From contig CAJTSD010000001.1 of assembly GCA_910578795.1 (NCBI GenBank), positions 105,398-169,397 on the forward strand: a stretch of DNA of 64,000 bases, read 5' to 3'. Origin of the DNA: an uncultured Lachnospiraceae bacterium (GTDB taxonomy: Bacteria; Bacillota; Clostridia; Lachnospirales; Lachnospiraceae). The notes below the pieces were generated by a model, which was not told the origin of the DNA, searched no databases, and saw only the letters and a program-made list of their open reading frames with translations. How positions within the stretch are numbered: position 1 is the stretch's first letter; each line of letters begins with the position of its first letter. This document shows, one piece after another, positions 25,226 to 33,276 of this stretch. Position numbers and translations under genes: made by a program.

Positions 25226-26362
25226 CTACACTACCATCTGCGGTGTTTCCCACAAATTCAGCTTTGTTCCAATTCCTTTTTCCAGCGCGTTGCGGTACAC
25301 CATCGTCCCCCACGCCACGTCCTCCGTGGGCATTCCGCCGACCGAATAAACCACAATCTCACCATCTTTGCGATGCACCGGAATCTTCCCGACCAGCACA
25401 TCGCCCAAATCGTCAATCTGCTCCGCCGTCATCTTCCCTTCCGCAATCAAATCCTCCACCCGCACCGCAGGAATTGGTATCGTATGGTACGCGTTCGGGT
25501 GCATTTCCTCCTCCCACGCCTCATAAAGCTTAATATTATCCGTCACCGTCCGTGCGCGGTTCATCAGAAAATCATCATCAAAGCGCAGCGCCGCGGTTGA
25601 TTCAATGATTGCCCCCGGTTTTATCCACGCCTCGTCAATATATGGGTAAAGGCTCGGATCACCCGTCGGCGAGGACGTTGACACGGACACGATATCCGAG
25701 CCGCGCACTGCCTCCTCAATGCTGTCCACCGCATACACCTCCACGCCCGCATATTCCTCTTTGACATGCTCCATAAATGTGTGAAGAGACTCCGCACTTC
25801 TGCCCTTCACCTTCACGGTCTTTAACGACGGGCGCACTGCCATTGCCGCCGCAAGCGCGGTTTTGCTCATGACACCCGGACCAACAATCCCAATCGTATC
25901 CGCGTCCTCTCTTGCAAAATATTTGAATCCGACACCTGGAACGGCGCCTGTTCTATATGCCGAAAGGATGTTCGCGGACATAAACGCAAGTGGCGCGCCT
26001 GTGTCCTTGTCGTTTAAAATCAGCATCAAAATCGAGCGCGGCAGTCCTTTTTCGCGGTTTTCGGCGTTGGAGCCGTACCACTTCATTCCTGCCATGTCAA
26101 ACTTTCCGCCAAGATACGCGGGCATTGCCATAAACCGCCTGTCTGGTCCATCAAGAGGCATCTCCGGAAATTCAGATTTTTCGGGAAACATCACCATGCA
26201 TCCGTGCGAATTGCCGTTGTGTCCGCCCATGCGGTAATCGCCGATTTTCATCAGCTTGAACATCTCCTCCATCGCCTCCACGCAGCCCTTCATGTCCTTC
26301 ACACCCGCGGCAATCATATCGTCCTCACTTAAATATAAAAAATCGATTCTTGGGTAACTCAT
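25226..26362 (-). CDS. Ornithine cyclodeaminase / mu-crystallin family enzyme
   Basis: The 378-residue protein has the family's NAD(P)-binding motif (IGIVGPGVMSKTAL), the conserved Lys in AGMKWYGSN and the Arg in ILSAYRTGAVPGVG. Members include ornithine cyclodeaminase, ketimine and pyrroline-2-carboxylate reductases, and alanine dehydrogenases. Some databases call close relatives tyramine oxidase subunit B, which I cannot verify. It is the last gene after a P-II gene and an APC permease, downstream of a multi-subunit FAD dehydrogenase. Reduction of a cyclic imine, or cyclisation of ornithine formed from an opine-like substrate, would fit; the exact reaction is open. Confidence 0.8.
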   Translation of the reverse strand: MSYPRIDFLYLSEDDMIAAGVKDMKGCVEAMEEMFKLMKIGDYRMGGHNGNSHGCMVMFPEKSEFPEMPLDGPDRRFMAMPAYLGGKFDMAGMKWYGSNAENREKGLPRSILMLILNDKDTGAPLAFMSANILSAYRTGAVPGVGFKYFAREDADTIGIVGPGVMSKTALAAAMAVRPSLKTVKVKGRSAESLHTFMEHVKEEYAGVEVYAVDSIEEAVRGSDIVSVSTSSPTGDPSLYPYIDEAWIKPGAIIESTAALRFDDDFLMNRARTVTDNIKLYEAWEEEMHPNAYHTIPIPAVRVEDLIAEGKMTAEQIDDLGDVLVGKIPVHRKDGEIVVYSVGGMPTEDVAWGTMVYRNALEKGIGTKLNLWETPQMVV

Positions 26363-26425
26363 TGTCTTATCCTCCTAATGCGTTCTTTTATCCTTCAAAT
26401 TTAATCGCAAACATTTGTTCCATTT

Positions 26426-27853
26426 TTATGCTATGACTTTTTTCGATGCCGCCCTCTGTTTGTGCGGTTTTTGGTGCGCTGCCAAATACAGGGAGTTTTC
26501 CATTGCCATCACCTCATGCACGGGAATTGCCTGAAACATTGGGCGCTTTAATTTCAATTTGCACCACAACGCCGCATAAACTACAAGTGCCAAAAAGATG
26601 ATGCCGTCAATCAGAAAAATCAGATTCCGCGTCGCAGGATTGCCGTCAATATTCCAAATCATAAAGACATTTCCTGCCACCGCAACCAAGGGGATCACAG
26701 GTCCGAGCGGCACTTTAAAGGTCCGTGGCGCCTTGGGCAGCCTTTTTCGGAAAATCAGCACGTTGATGTCCGCAATTACGTACGAAACCATCCAAAAGAC
26801 AATCGCAACCAAAATCAGAAACGACAGCGAATCGCTTGTTGAGAGTCCTGTCGCATTGATCAGCATCATCACCGCGCCAATCATCAGCACGCCCACATAA
26901 TAGGCGCCGTGTTTATTCTTTTTCAGAAAAACCGACGGCATTAAGTTGATTTTTGCCATGCCCGCACACATGTACGAAAGAAAGCTGATTGCTGAATTGA
27001 CGGTGCTGATGACGGCAAAAACCGAAACCAAAATCATCCAAAGCGATCCTGCCCTTCCAAGCAGCGCATTGCCGTACAGAATATGCGGCGACGGGCTTTG
27101 CGCCAAATCGTGCAGTGCCACATACCGCCCCATTCCGATGACGACGACAATCTGCATTCCCAAAATAATTAAAAGGCTTAGCACCATGCCAAGCGGCACG
27201 TTCCTGCGCTCGTTTTTCACATTTTTTGAAATCGGTATCACAAACTCGCTGCCGATAAACAGGAAGAATGCCAAGCCAAGCAGCGCAAAGCAGTCCGAAA
27301 ACGATCCCGCGCGGTTTGTCGCCTGCTCGATTGATTCTCCCGTTCCCAAGCCGAATGTCCCGAGCAGTCCCATGATGACGAGTGAAACAATCAGCCCGTA
27401 CGCCACAAAATTCTGTATTTTGGCAAACATATCCACTCCGAGCAGGTTTGCCGTAACGAGCACTGCGAGCAACAGCAGGCAGAACACGCTTGAGGGCACT
27501 CCTGTATCAAACACTGTGTTTATCGCGTTTCCGAACATCGCGCATTCCACTGAGCCCGCAATTGACTGGCACACGATGTATCCACCCACCATTGTGACAA
27601 TTGTGACAAACGGTCCGAGCCCTGCAAGCGTGTACTGCGCAAGTCCGCCCGTGAGGTTTGGCATGACTGCGTTGAGCTCCGCCATACACAATGCCGTGCA
27701 GATGTTAATCAGACATGCGAGCGCCATTGACACGATAAAGCCTGTTCCCAAAATGCCCGTTCCCTGCCCCAGTGACATCAGACAACTTGTCGCGACAATC
27801 AGCCCGACGCCCGTCGAAATGACGCTTGGCAGTCCTAATTTTTTCTCTTCCAT
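26426..27853 (-). CDS. APC-superfamily amino acid permease
   Basis: The 475-residue integral membrane protein has about 12 helices. The first helix has the unwound APC substrate-site pattern (GVGLIVATSCLMSLGQGTG), and the rest is typical of amino acid/polyamine/organocation permeases. It imports an amino acid or amine in exchange or with cations. GAGAGGAG lies close to the ATG. It follows a P-II gene in the same transcript, separated by 134 bases holding two hairpins (27882-27984), and precedes the cyclodeaminase-family enzyme. The arrangement recalls glnK-amtB, but with an amino acid permease instead of an ammonium channel. Confidence 0.87.
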   Translation of the reverse strand: MEEKKLGLPSVISTGVGLIVATSCLMSLGQGTGILGTGFIVSMALACLINICTALCMAELNAVMPNLTGGLAQYTLAGLGPFVTIVTMVGGYIVCQSIAGSVECAMFGNAINTVFDTGVPSSVFCLLLLAVLVTANLLGVDMFAKIQNFVAYGLIVSLVIMGLLGTFGLGTGESIEQATNRAGSFSDCFALLGLAFFLFIGSEFVIPISKNVKNERRNVPLGMVLSLLIILGMQIVVVIGMGRYVALHDLAQSPSPHILYGNALLGRAGSLWMILVSVFAVISTVNSAISFLSYMCAGMAKINLMPSVFLKKNKHGAYYVGVLMIGAVMMLINATGLSTSDSLSFLILVAIVFWMVSYVIADINVLIFRKRLPKAPRTFKVPLGPVIPLVAVAGNVFMIWNIDGNPATRNLIFLIDGIIFLALVVYAALWCKLKLKRPMFQAIPVHEVMAMENSLYLAAHQKPHKQRAASKKVIA

Positions 27854-27881
27854 AATAGTTCTCCTCTCTTTCTCCCGTGCG

Positions 27882-27984
27882 GAGAATGTAAACGGAACTT
27901 GTTCAGTTTACATTCTCTTGCGTGAAACTTAGAAGTTCTTTGCGAAACATCCTCTGCTGTAAGCATTAGAACTTCTTTTCACGC
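27882..27984 (-). repeat. Paired-hairpin element before the permease gene
   Basis: Hairpin one is GAGAATGTAAAC (27882-27893) with GTTTACATTCTC (27906-27917). Hairpin two is GCGTGAAA/TTTCACGC (27920-27927 with 27977-27984) enclosing AGAAGTTCT/AGAACTTCT (27931-27939 with 27968-27976). The second hairpin matches the in-frame palindrome at 24785-24851 in size and arms. It lies between the P-II stop and the permease ribosome binding site. Confidence 0.65.
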
Positions 27985-27987
27985 TGC

Positions 27988-28335
27988 TTACTGCAACGCC
28001 TCTGTCCCTTCCTCGCCTGTCCTTACACGGATTACGTTGGAGAGCGGCGTGACGAAAATTTTCCCGTCACCGATATGCCCTGTGTAAAGTTCCCGTTTAA
28101 TGGTGTCGATGACCTTGTCAAGCGCCTCGTCCTCGACCGCAATGATAATCATCTGTTTCGGAAGCAGTTCCATTTCGTCGTTTTGCTGCGCCTCATACTC
28201 AAACGTGCCGTTCTGCACGCCGCACCCGATTGCCTGCACAACCGTCATTCCGCTCACGCCATGCCTGCTGAGCGCCGCCTTTAATCCGTCAAGCTTGTTC
28301 ATTGATGTAATGACTTCAATTTTTGAAAATCCCAT
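27988..28335 (-). CDS. P-II family nitrogen regulatory protein
   Basis: This ~115-residue P-II protein has the family core: GVSGMTVVQAIGCG, LPKQMIIIAVED, and the nucleotide-binding B loop TGHIGDGKIFVTPL with VIRVRTGEEG. Gln in VQNG matches the conserved Gln of the T-loop base. The T-loop EYEAQQNDEME has no Tyr at the uridylylation position, so control is probably by ATP/ADP and 2-oxoglutarate only. It likely gates the APC permease encoded next to it. ATG 28335 is used because family proteins start at this point; an ATG at 28347 lies too close to GGAG. A shared leader with terminator (28453-28555) and a two-hairpin element precede it. Confidence 0.85.
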   Translation of the reverse strand: MGFSKIEVITSMNKLDGLKAALSRHGVSGMTVVQAIGCGVQNGTFEYEAQQNDEMELLPKQMIIIAVEDEALDKVIDTIKRELYTGHIGDGKIFVTPLSNVIRVRTGEEGTEALQ

Positions 28336-28363
28336 AATAATAATCATGCTCCTTTCTCAGTCT

Positions 28364-28417
28364 GCGAATTTGTGCCCTAAGCACAAATTTGCCGTGTGAA
28401 AAATTTATTTTTCACAC
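28364..28417 (-). repeat. Paired-hairpin element before the P-II gene
   Basis: In the sense of the gene, GTGTGAAAAAT/ATTTTTCACAC (28394-28417) is followed by GCAAATTTGTGC/GCACAAATTCGC (28364-28392) and then by the ribosome binding site. Related elements lie at 43976-44032, 47175-47225 and 30082-30122. Confidence 0.65.
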
Positions 28418-28452
28418 TGTTCTTCTCCTCGTATTGTTATCGCATCAAAACG

Positions 28453-28555
28453 AAAAAAGCGCCCGACATTTCTGTCAGACGCCTTCGTCCTTGTTTTTAT
28501 TCCCCTATTGTATTGTTTTCTCCGTCCGTTTCATTGTATAAATCGGTACTGCCGT
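28453..28555 (-). promoter_or_regulatory. Leader with terminator upstream of the P-II operon (shared leader, copy 1)
   Basis: On the minus strand ACGGCAGTACCGATTT, TACAAT, a second ATACAAT and GGACGAAGGCGTC are followed by a terminator stem (GCGTCTGACA/TGTCGGGCGC) and TTTTTT (28453-28483). The order and words match 33760-33877 before the dehydrogenase operon. This suggests a common attenuation signal; the ligand or protein is unknown. Confidence 0.55.
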
Positions 28556-28671
28556 TTCTTTTATCACTCCCTTTTCGGAAAAATATTCCTGCTGTATGCA
28601 TTTGGGCGATGCTGCATCGTTTTGCATCATTCCTGATTTTATGCCTGCTTAACAGCCCTGTAAACAGGAAT

Positions 28672-29082
28672 TTATCTATTTCTTTTGAATTCATCCATAT
28701 TCTTTTTACAAGCATATGCTTCCATTAGTTTTTCATCTTCCCAAGTCCATTGCTTTTCAACTTCTATCTTTTGAATAGTTTCTTCTTGTGTTGGCTCTGC
28801 CGGAAAAATACTACACGGATATTGCTCACAGTATCCACAATGTATAATCCCTTTTTCTATTACGCACTTTCGGGTTTCACACAACGGACTAAATAAAACT
28901 GCGTCTTCTTTTTCACAACAACAACCATCACATATAGTTGTGTTTGGGTCAGGTTCAAAGCCTTTCCATATTTTTTTCCATACATTACAAATTTCAGTAC
29001 GTCTATCTTCTTTTTCGACATTAGGACGATATATCAAACATAAATCACATCGCATGCCACATTTAGAAAATATCTTCTCCAT
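28672..29082 (-). CDS. DUF3795-like cysteine-rich protein
   Basis: The 136-residue protein is rich in cysteine: KCGMRCDLCLIYRPN, TTICDGCCCEKED, CETRKCVIEKG and HCGYCEQYPC, the pattern of DUF3795 proteins, which probably bind a metal or Fe-S cluster. The function is unknown. ATG 29082 has AGGAG seven bases upstream; the longer reading lacks support. The gene is visibly more AT-rich than its neighbours and unrelated to them, so it may have been acquired. The intergenic stretch 28556-28671 shows no further feature. Confidence 0.75.
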   Translation of the reverse strand: MEKIFSKCGMRCDLCLIYRPNVEKEDRRTEICNVWKKIWKGFEPDPNTTICDGCCCEKEDAVLFSPLCETRKCVIEKGIIHCGYCEQYPCSIFPAEPTQEETIQKIEVEKQWTWEDEKLMEAYACKKNMDEFKRNR

Positions 29083-29194
29083 TGTATATCTCCTCAAATC
29101 CCGATTTATCATTAAATTAAGTCTAACACACCTCCCCCGCTGAAAGCAATCTCTCCTATGTCCGTTCCCACAACAAACGCACAATTTATCTTAT

Positions 29195-30067
29195 TTACCT
29201 GCCAACATCATTCCCTTGAACGCCCATGTGCGGAAAAAGCGCCGTATCCGTTATCCGTTCCTGATACTGCCGCCGCTCGACCATACGCAGGTAGTTTTTC
29301 GGCGTAATCCCCGCATAGCGTCTGAAATCGCGGATAAACTGCGGCTGGTCATAATACCCGAGCGCCACTGCCGCATCCGTCATCTTGTCAGGTGCACCGT
29401 AATTTAAAAACTCCAACGCCCGCTGAAACTGAATGATTTTGCAGAAGGTTTTGGGCGAAAAACCCATTTTTTCGAGGAACACCTTATTGAGATACCGCTC
29501 GGAATACCCCGTGCGCTCCCCTAGTTCCGACACCTTGATTTTTCCGTCTGTATCGTAAACCATCTGTTTGACCGTCAGCACAAGCTCCGTTTTTCCATAC
29601 GGCTTTTCGCTCTTGCGCTCCGCCTTCGTGTATGCGTCCAAAAAGACGCGAATCCGCTGATAAAAATCCGTTTCCATGCCAAGCTGCCTAAGCCAGCCCT
29701 TATCGCCCTTCACCAACGGCTCCAACGCAACGCATCTGTCAAACAGCGCCTTCATGGTCACGTTTAACAGCGCAGGCGACACGCCCGGCATCAGCCGCAC
29801 ACCAAAGACTTCCCGCGATATTCGCCCCTGTTCCACCTTGTAGGCAGTCGGCGTTCCCCGCGCAAAGCCCTGCATTTTTCCGCTGTCATATGCAAAAAAC
29901 AGGTCGATGCAGCCGTCGGGCACTAGACGGATTTTATCGGATTTTTCGCGGCGGTATGTATAAAAATGCGAAATGCCCTGCCGCAGATACACCTCCTGAA
30001 AAAAATCCTCCGTGTCAAACACCAAATACGGCTGCGTCGGTTTTAGTTTGTCTTTTTTCCAAATCAT
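29195..30067 (-). CDS. AraC-family transcriptional regulator
   Basis: This ~290-residue protein has an N-terminal sensor domain (YLRQGISHFYTYRRE, RLVPDGCIDLFF, the DUF6597-like pattern) and a C-terminal AraC DNA-binding domain with two helix-turn-helices (IKVSELGERTGYSERYLNKV and VALGYYDQPQFIRDFRRYAG). It follows the dehydrogenase genes in the same direction and probably activates that operon or the P-II/permease operon in response to the substrate. The start is uncertain: ATG 30067 has AGGA ten bases upstream, and ATG 30073 is possible. A perfect 12-bp stem (30082-30107) covers the leader. Confidence 0.82.
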   Translation of the reverse strand: MIWKKDKLKPTQPYLVFDTEDFFQEVYLRQGISHFYTYRREKSDKIRLVPDGCIDLFFAYDSGKMQGFARGTPTAYKVEQGRISREVFGVRLMPGVSPALLNVTMKALFDRCVALEPLVKGDKGWLRQLGMETDFYQRIRVFLDAYTKAERKSEKPYGKTELVLTVKQMVYDTDGKIKVSELGERTGYSERYLNKVFLEKMGFSPKTFCKIIQFQRALEFLNYGAPDKMTDAAVALGYYDQPQFIRDFRRYAGITPKNYLRMVERRQYQERITDTALFPHMGVQGNDVGR

Positions 30068-30081
30068 AACCATTATATCCT

Positions 30082-30122
30082 GCAAGTTTGCGCCTGCGCA
30101 AACTTGCCTAATGAAATTTCAC
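30082..30122 (-). repeat. Palindrome before the araC-type gene
   Basis: GCAAGTTTGCGC pairs perfectly with GCGCAAACTTGC (30082-30107), with TGAAATTTCA adjacent (30112-30121). It has the same position and similar layout as the paired-hairpin elements at 28364 and 47175, but with compensating base changes. Confidence 0.5.
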
Positions 30123-31252
30123 TATATTTTAGCATGGAACCTATCGTAGCGCAAGTCGTGCAAATCCACGTCCGTCCGCCCCGTCGTAATCAGTTCGGCA
30201 AGCTGATGTGCCGCGGCAGGCGCGATGCCAAATCCGTGTCCCGTAAAGCCACACGCTAAGATAAGCCCCGGAACCTCGCCGACCTTGCCAAGCACGGGCA
30301 CGCCGTCCGCGCACTTGTCCATCCACCCCGCCCAAGTCCGCACAATCTTCGCGTCCGCAAGGTTCGGGAAATATTTGATAATGCCCCGACAGATACAGGG
30401 TGCCGTCTTTGCGTAGCAAACTGGTGTTCCATTGTCCTTTGTAAAGTCCTCAAGTCCTGACGAGCCGCCGAACACAAACGAGCCGTGCTTTGTCTGATGC
30501 CCGTAGAAATCCGCCTCCGCCGTGCCAAGCATTTGGTCAAACATCTGCGGCTGCGCCTCGGTCACGAGCGCCTCGAGCATTGCGGACTGCATCGGAATAT
30601 CAATTCCGACCGTTTCCGCGATTTTGCGGCTTGCATATCCTGCCGCAAGCACAACCGTTTCGCCTTCATATACATTGCCCGACGCACAGATTACTTTTCG
30701 CAGCACGCCCTTTATCTTTTTCAATTCCACAACCTGTTCCCCCGTGATAAACCGCGCACCAAGCTTCCGTGCCGTCTTGTAATAGCCAAGCGTCGTCGTG
30801 AGCGGGTTCGCGTGACCATCCGTCGGGCACCAGCTTGCACAGGTAACTTCCTCAGAAAGATACGGATTGATGCGTCGCACCTCGTCCCCGTCAATCATGC
30901 GCACGTCCAAACCGACCTTAACGGCGCGCTCTGTCAGTCCCGTCAAAATCTCCCGATGTTTTTCGGTCTTTCCAAGACGCAGGTTGCCGTCCTGATGATA
31001 TTCACAATCCGTTTCCAGCTCCTCCGAAAGCGTCTTCCAAAAATGTCTGATTCCGTACATCACAAGCGGCAATTCGCGCGGATCGCGTCCCGACTGTCTG
31101 ACACCGCCGCCGTTTCTTGACGAGCCGCCGTTTCCGATATGGTCCGAGCCCTCAAGGCAGAGAACGCTGATGCCCTTTTTTACCAAATAATAGCTGACTG
31201 CACATCCGATAATCCCGCCGCCGATTACAATGACCTCCGCCGTTTTACTCAT
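30122..31252 (-). CDS. FAD-dependent amino acid/amine dehydrogenase, DAO-type beta subunit
   Basis: The 376-residue protein belongs to the D-amino-acid oxidase (DadA/glycine oxidase) superfamily: dinucleotide site VIVIGGGIIGCAVSYYL, RNGGGVRQSGRD near the flavin, and C-terminal LILACGFTGHGFGIAPAAA. It would oxidise a secondary or N-substituted amino acid. It overlaps the upstream [2Fe-2S] gene by eight bases and, with the genes to 33585, forms a complex like octopine/nopaline oxidase, sarcosine oxidase or D-hydroxyproline dehydrogenase. ATG 31252 is chosen because GGAGGGG precedes it and the Rossmann motif follows at once. Confidence 0.85.
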   Translation of the reverse strand: MSKTAEVIVIGGGIIGCAVSYYLVKKGISVLCLEGSDHIGNGGSSRNGGGVRQSGRDPRELPLVMYGIRHFWKTLSEELETDCEYHQDGNLRLGKTEKHREILTGLTERAVKVGLDVRMIDGDEVRRINPYLSEEVTCASWCPTDGHANPLTTTLGYYKTARKLGARFITGEQVVELKKIKGVLRKVICASGNVYEGETVVLAAGYASRKIAETVGIDIPMQSAMLEALVTEAQPQMFDQMLGTAEADFYGHQTKHGSFVFGGSSGLEDFTKDNGTPVCYAKTAPCICRGIIKYFPNLADAKIVRTWAGWMDKCADGVPVLGKVGEVPGLILACGFTGHGFGIAPAAAHQLAELITTGRTDVDLHDLRYDRFHAKI

Positions 31253-31592
31253 CGTCCTGCCCCTCCTTTGTCTCGTTTGCTTCGTTTGCAAATATGCGCA
31301 TCTCAATCGGACGCATCGGCGCCCTGCTTGTCGCAGGCTCCAGTTCCGCAGGTGGTACGCCCAATTCGCGCGCCACAATCGCCTTGACCAGCTTCGCGCA
31401 GGTCTGCCCCTGACAAAGCCCCATGCCCGTCCGCAGATACCGCCTGATTTCTGTCATTGTCCACATGCCCTCGTGCACCGCTTTTCGGATTTCACCTTTT
31501 GTAATCTCCTCGCAGCGGCATATCAGCATATCATCGTCAGGGCTTGGAACAAACGGCGCAAGTTCCCTTGATCTGTCATTTACTGTATTCAT
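31245..31592 (-). CDS. BFD-like [2Fe-2S] subunit
   Basis: The 115-residue protein has the BFD-like [2Fe-2S] motif: ICRCEEITKGEI and, after about 30 residues, GMGLCQGQTC. In related oxidases this domain is either fused to the alpha subunit or separate, as here, and passes electrons between flavins. It overlaps the alpha subunit gene by four bases and the beta subunit gene by eight, so the three are translated as a unit. Confidence 0.85.
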   Translation of the reverse strand: MNTVNDRSRELAPFVPSPDDDMLICRCEEITKGEIRKAVHEGMWTMTEIRRYLRTGMGLCQGQTCAKLVKAIVARELGVPPAELEPATSRAPMRPIEMRIFANEANETKEGQDDE

Positions 31593-33208
31593 TGCATTAC
31601 GCCCCCCTCACATTTTTCAAATGCTTTCAACATCGTAGGTTTGAAAAACCTTGCCTTCATGGCAAATGCCTTCGGTACCCGCATGGTGAGCAGGTGCGTC
31701 TTGTCATATGCCTTCGCGCTTTTCACCGACACGACCGCCGCCTCGCACACCCGTTTGCCGTCGCGTCCAAGCGCAACACCCATTGTCCCTTCCGCAGGCA
31801 GCGGCAGAAATTCATACGGAATCGTCACGGTCGCCGTGCCGTCGCCGCAGTCCTCGTCCACCAAAAAGATTGCCTGCCCCGAACAGCTTGCGACGCACAT
31901 TCCGCAGTTGATGCAGTCCGCATCTGCGACCGCAATCGGCAGCGACGTGATATTCGAGCCAATCGAAATGCAGCCTTTCGGGCACGCGTCCTGACAGGGA
32001 TTGCATGGAATATTCTGCGTACACTCGATAACGGGGTGAACTCCCGTTCTGTGCGTCACACCGGGGAACCGCGCTACCTCGTCGTCCGCGACATAGCCGT
32101 TTTTTAACAGGTTGGCAGATATTGCAATGCCTTCCTCGGTTTCCGCAATTGCCTTTCCCCTGTTCTTCGGCGCAAACATGCCCTGCCGCAGTCCGTCCAG
32201 CGCGGTGTTCAAATCCGCAAGTGCAGCGTCGCGCTCCTGCGTTTCCAAATAGCCCAAATAGTGCGCGGCAGCAATTCCTGCCATGCGCCCTTCAATCATC
32301 GCCGAGCTTGCCTCCTCAATGCCCGACACATCGCCTGCCGCAAAAATGCCCGCAACAGAGGTCATGCCAACCGCGTCGCAAATTGGCGTCTGACCGCCGC
32401 GTTTTGGGTTGTCCTCCATTTGACAGCCTGCCATTTTCAATAGCTGTGACATGGGGGAAAGTCCGACCGCAAGACAAATCGTGTCCACGTCGAAATGCTT
32501 TTCCGTACCTGCGATAAACGTAAAATTGCTGTCCACTTCCGCGATTGTGACACCTGTCACGCACTCATCACCCTCTGCCGCAACGATTGTGTGCGACAGG
32601 TAAAAGGGAACACCTGTCCTTGCAACCTTTGACGCGTGAACGCCGTATCCGCCGACGCGCGGCGCAGCGTCCACAAGCGCGACAACCTCGCAGCCGCACT
32701 GCAAAAGCTGAAAGGAAACCACAAGACCGACGTTTCCTGAGCCAAGCATCAACACCCGTTTCCCTGGGAGAATGCCGTGCAGGTTCATCATGGTCTGTGC
32801 CGCACCCGCGCCGATAACCCCCGGCAAGGTCCAGCCCGGGAATGTCACCATGTTTTCCGACGCGCCTGTTGCGACAATGATGGCGTCGCCTTTATAATGA
32901 TGGACTTCGGTTCCGATTTTTACCACGATTTCCTTGTCCTGATATAGCCCGATCACCGTGGCATTCAGCTGCACCTGTACGCCTGCCGCGTCCGCTTCGT
33001 CAAGAAGCTGTCTGCCGATCACAAACCCGCGGACCTTTGCCTGATGCTCCTTGGAGCCGAAAAATTTATGGATTTGCTTAAATAGCTGTCCGCCCGGCTT
33101 TTCGTTTTCATCAAATACTACTACCGCAAGCCCCCGCCGCGCCGCCGTGGTCGCCGCCGACAGCCCCGCGGGACCTGCACCTATAATGATTAAATCGTAT
33201 CGTTTCAT
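31589..33208 (-). CDS. FAD/NAD-type dehydrogenase alpha subunit with ferredoxin-like insert
   Basis: This 539-residue flavoprotein has an N-terminal FAD site (DLIIIGAGPAGLSAATTAA), a second dinucleotide site (VLMLGSGNVGLVVSFQLL) and IFAAGDVSG. Near residues 395-450 it carries two ferredoxin-type cysteine clusters (CTQNIPCNPCQDACPKGC and CINCGMCVASC), suited for [4Fe-4S] clusters. It is therefore an alpha subunit of an HcnB/OoxA/LhpF-like dehydrogenase adapted to anaerobic electron carriers. It lies between the small [2Fe-2S] subunit genes. A 16-bp hairpin separates it from the upstream gamma gene. Confidence 0.85.
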   Translation of the reverse strand: MKRYDLIIIGAGPAGLSAATTAARRGLAVVVFDENEKPGGQLFKQIHKFFGSKEHQAKVRGFVIGRQLLDEADAAGVQVQLNATVIGLYQDKEIVVKIGTEVHHYKGDAIIVATGASENMVTFPGWTLPGVIGAGAAQTMMNLHGILPGKRVLMLGSGNVGLVVSFQLLQCGCEVVALVDAAPRVGGYGVHASKVARTGVPFYLSHTIVAAEGDECVTGVTIAEVDSNFTFIAGTEKHFDVDTICLAVGLSPMSQLLKMAGCQMEDNPKRGGQTPICDAVGMTSVAGIFAAGDVSGIEEASSAMIEGRMAGIAAAHYLGYLETQERDAALADLNTALDGLRQGMFAPKNRGKAIAETEEGIAISANLLKNGYVADDEVARFPGVTHRTGVHPVIECTQNIPCNPCQDACPKGCISIGSNITSLPIAVADADCINCGMCVASCSGQAIFLVDEDCGDGTATVTIPYEFLPLPAEGTMGVALGRDGKRVCEAAVVSVKSAKAYDKTHLLTMRVPKAFAMKARFFKPTMLKAFEKCEGGVMQ

Positions 33209-33236
33209 TTGTTATTCCCCATTTCTGCAAATTTCA

Positions 33237-33275
33237 GATTTTCTTAGCTGATGTCTTTTATCAGCTTAGAAAATC
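33237..33275 (-). other. Intercistronic hairpin in the dehydrogenase operon
   Basis: GATTTTCTTAGCTGAT pairs with ATCAGCTTAGAAAATC (one mismatch in 16) around a seven-base loop. It lies directly after the gamma-subunit stop codon. There is no U tract. Confidence 0.6.
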
Positions 33276-33276
33276 T

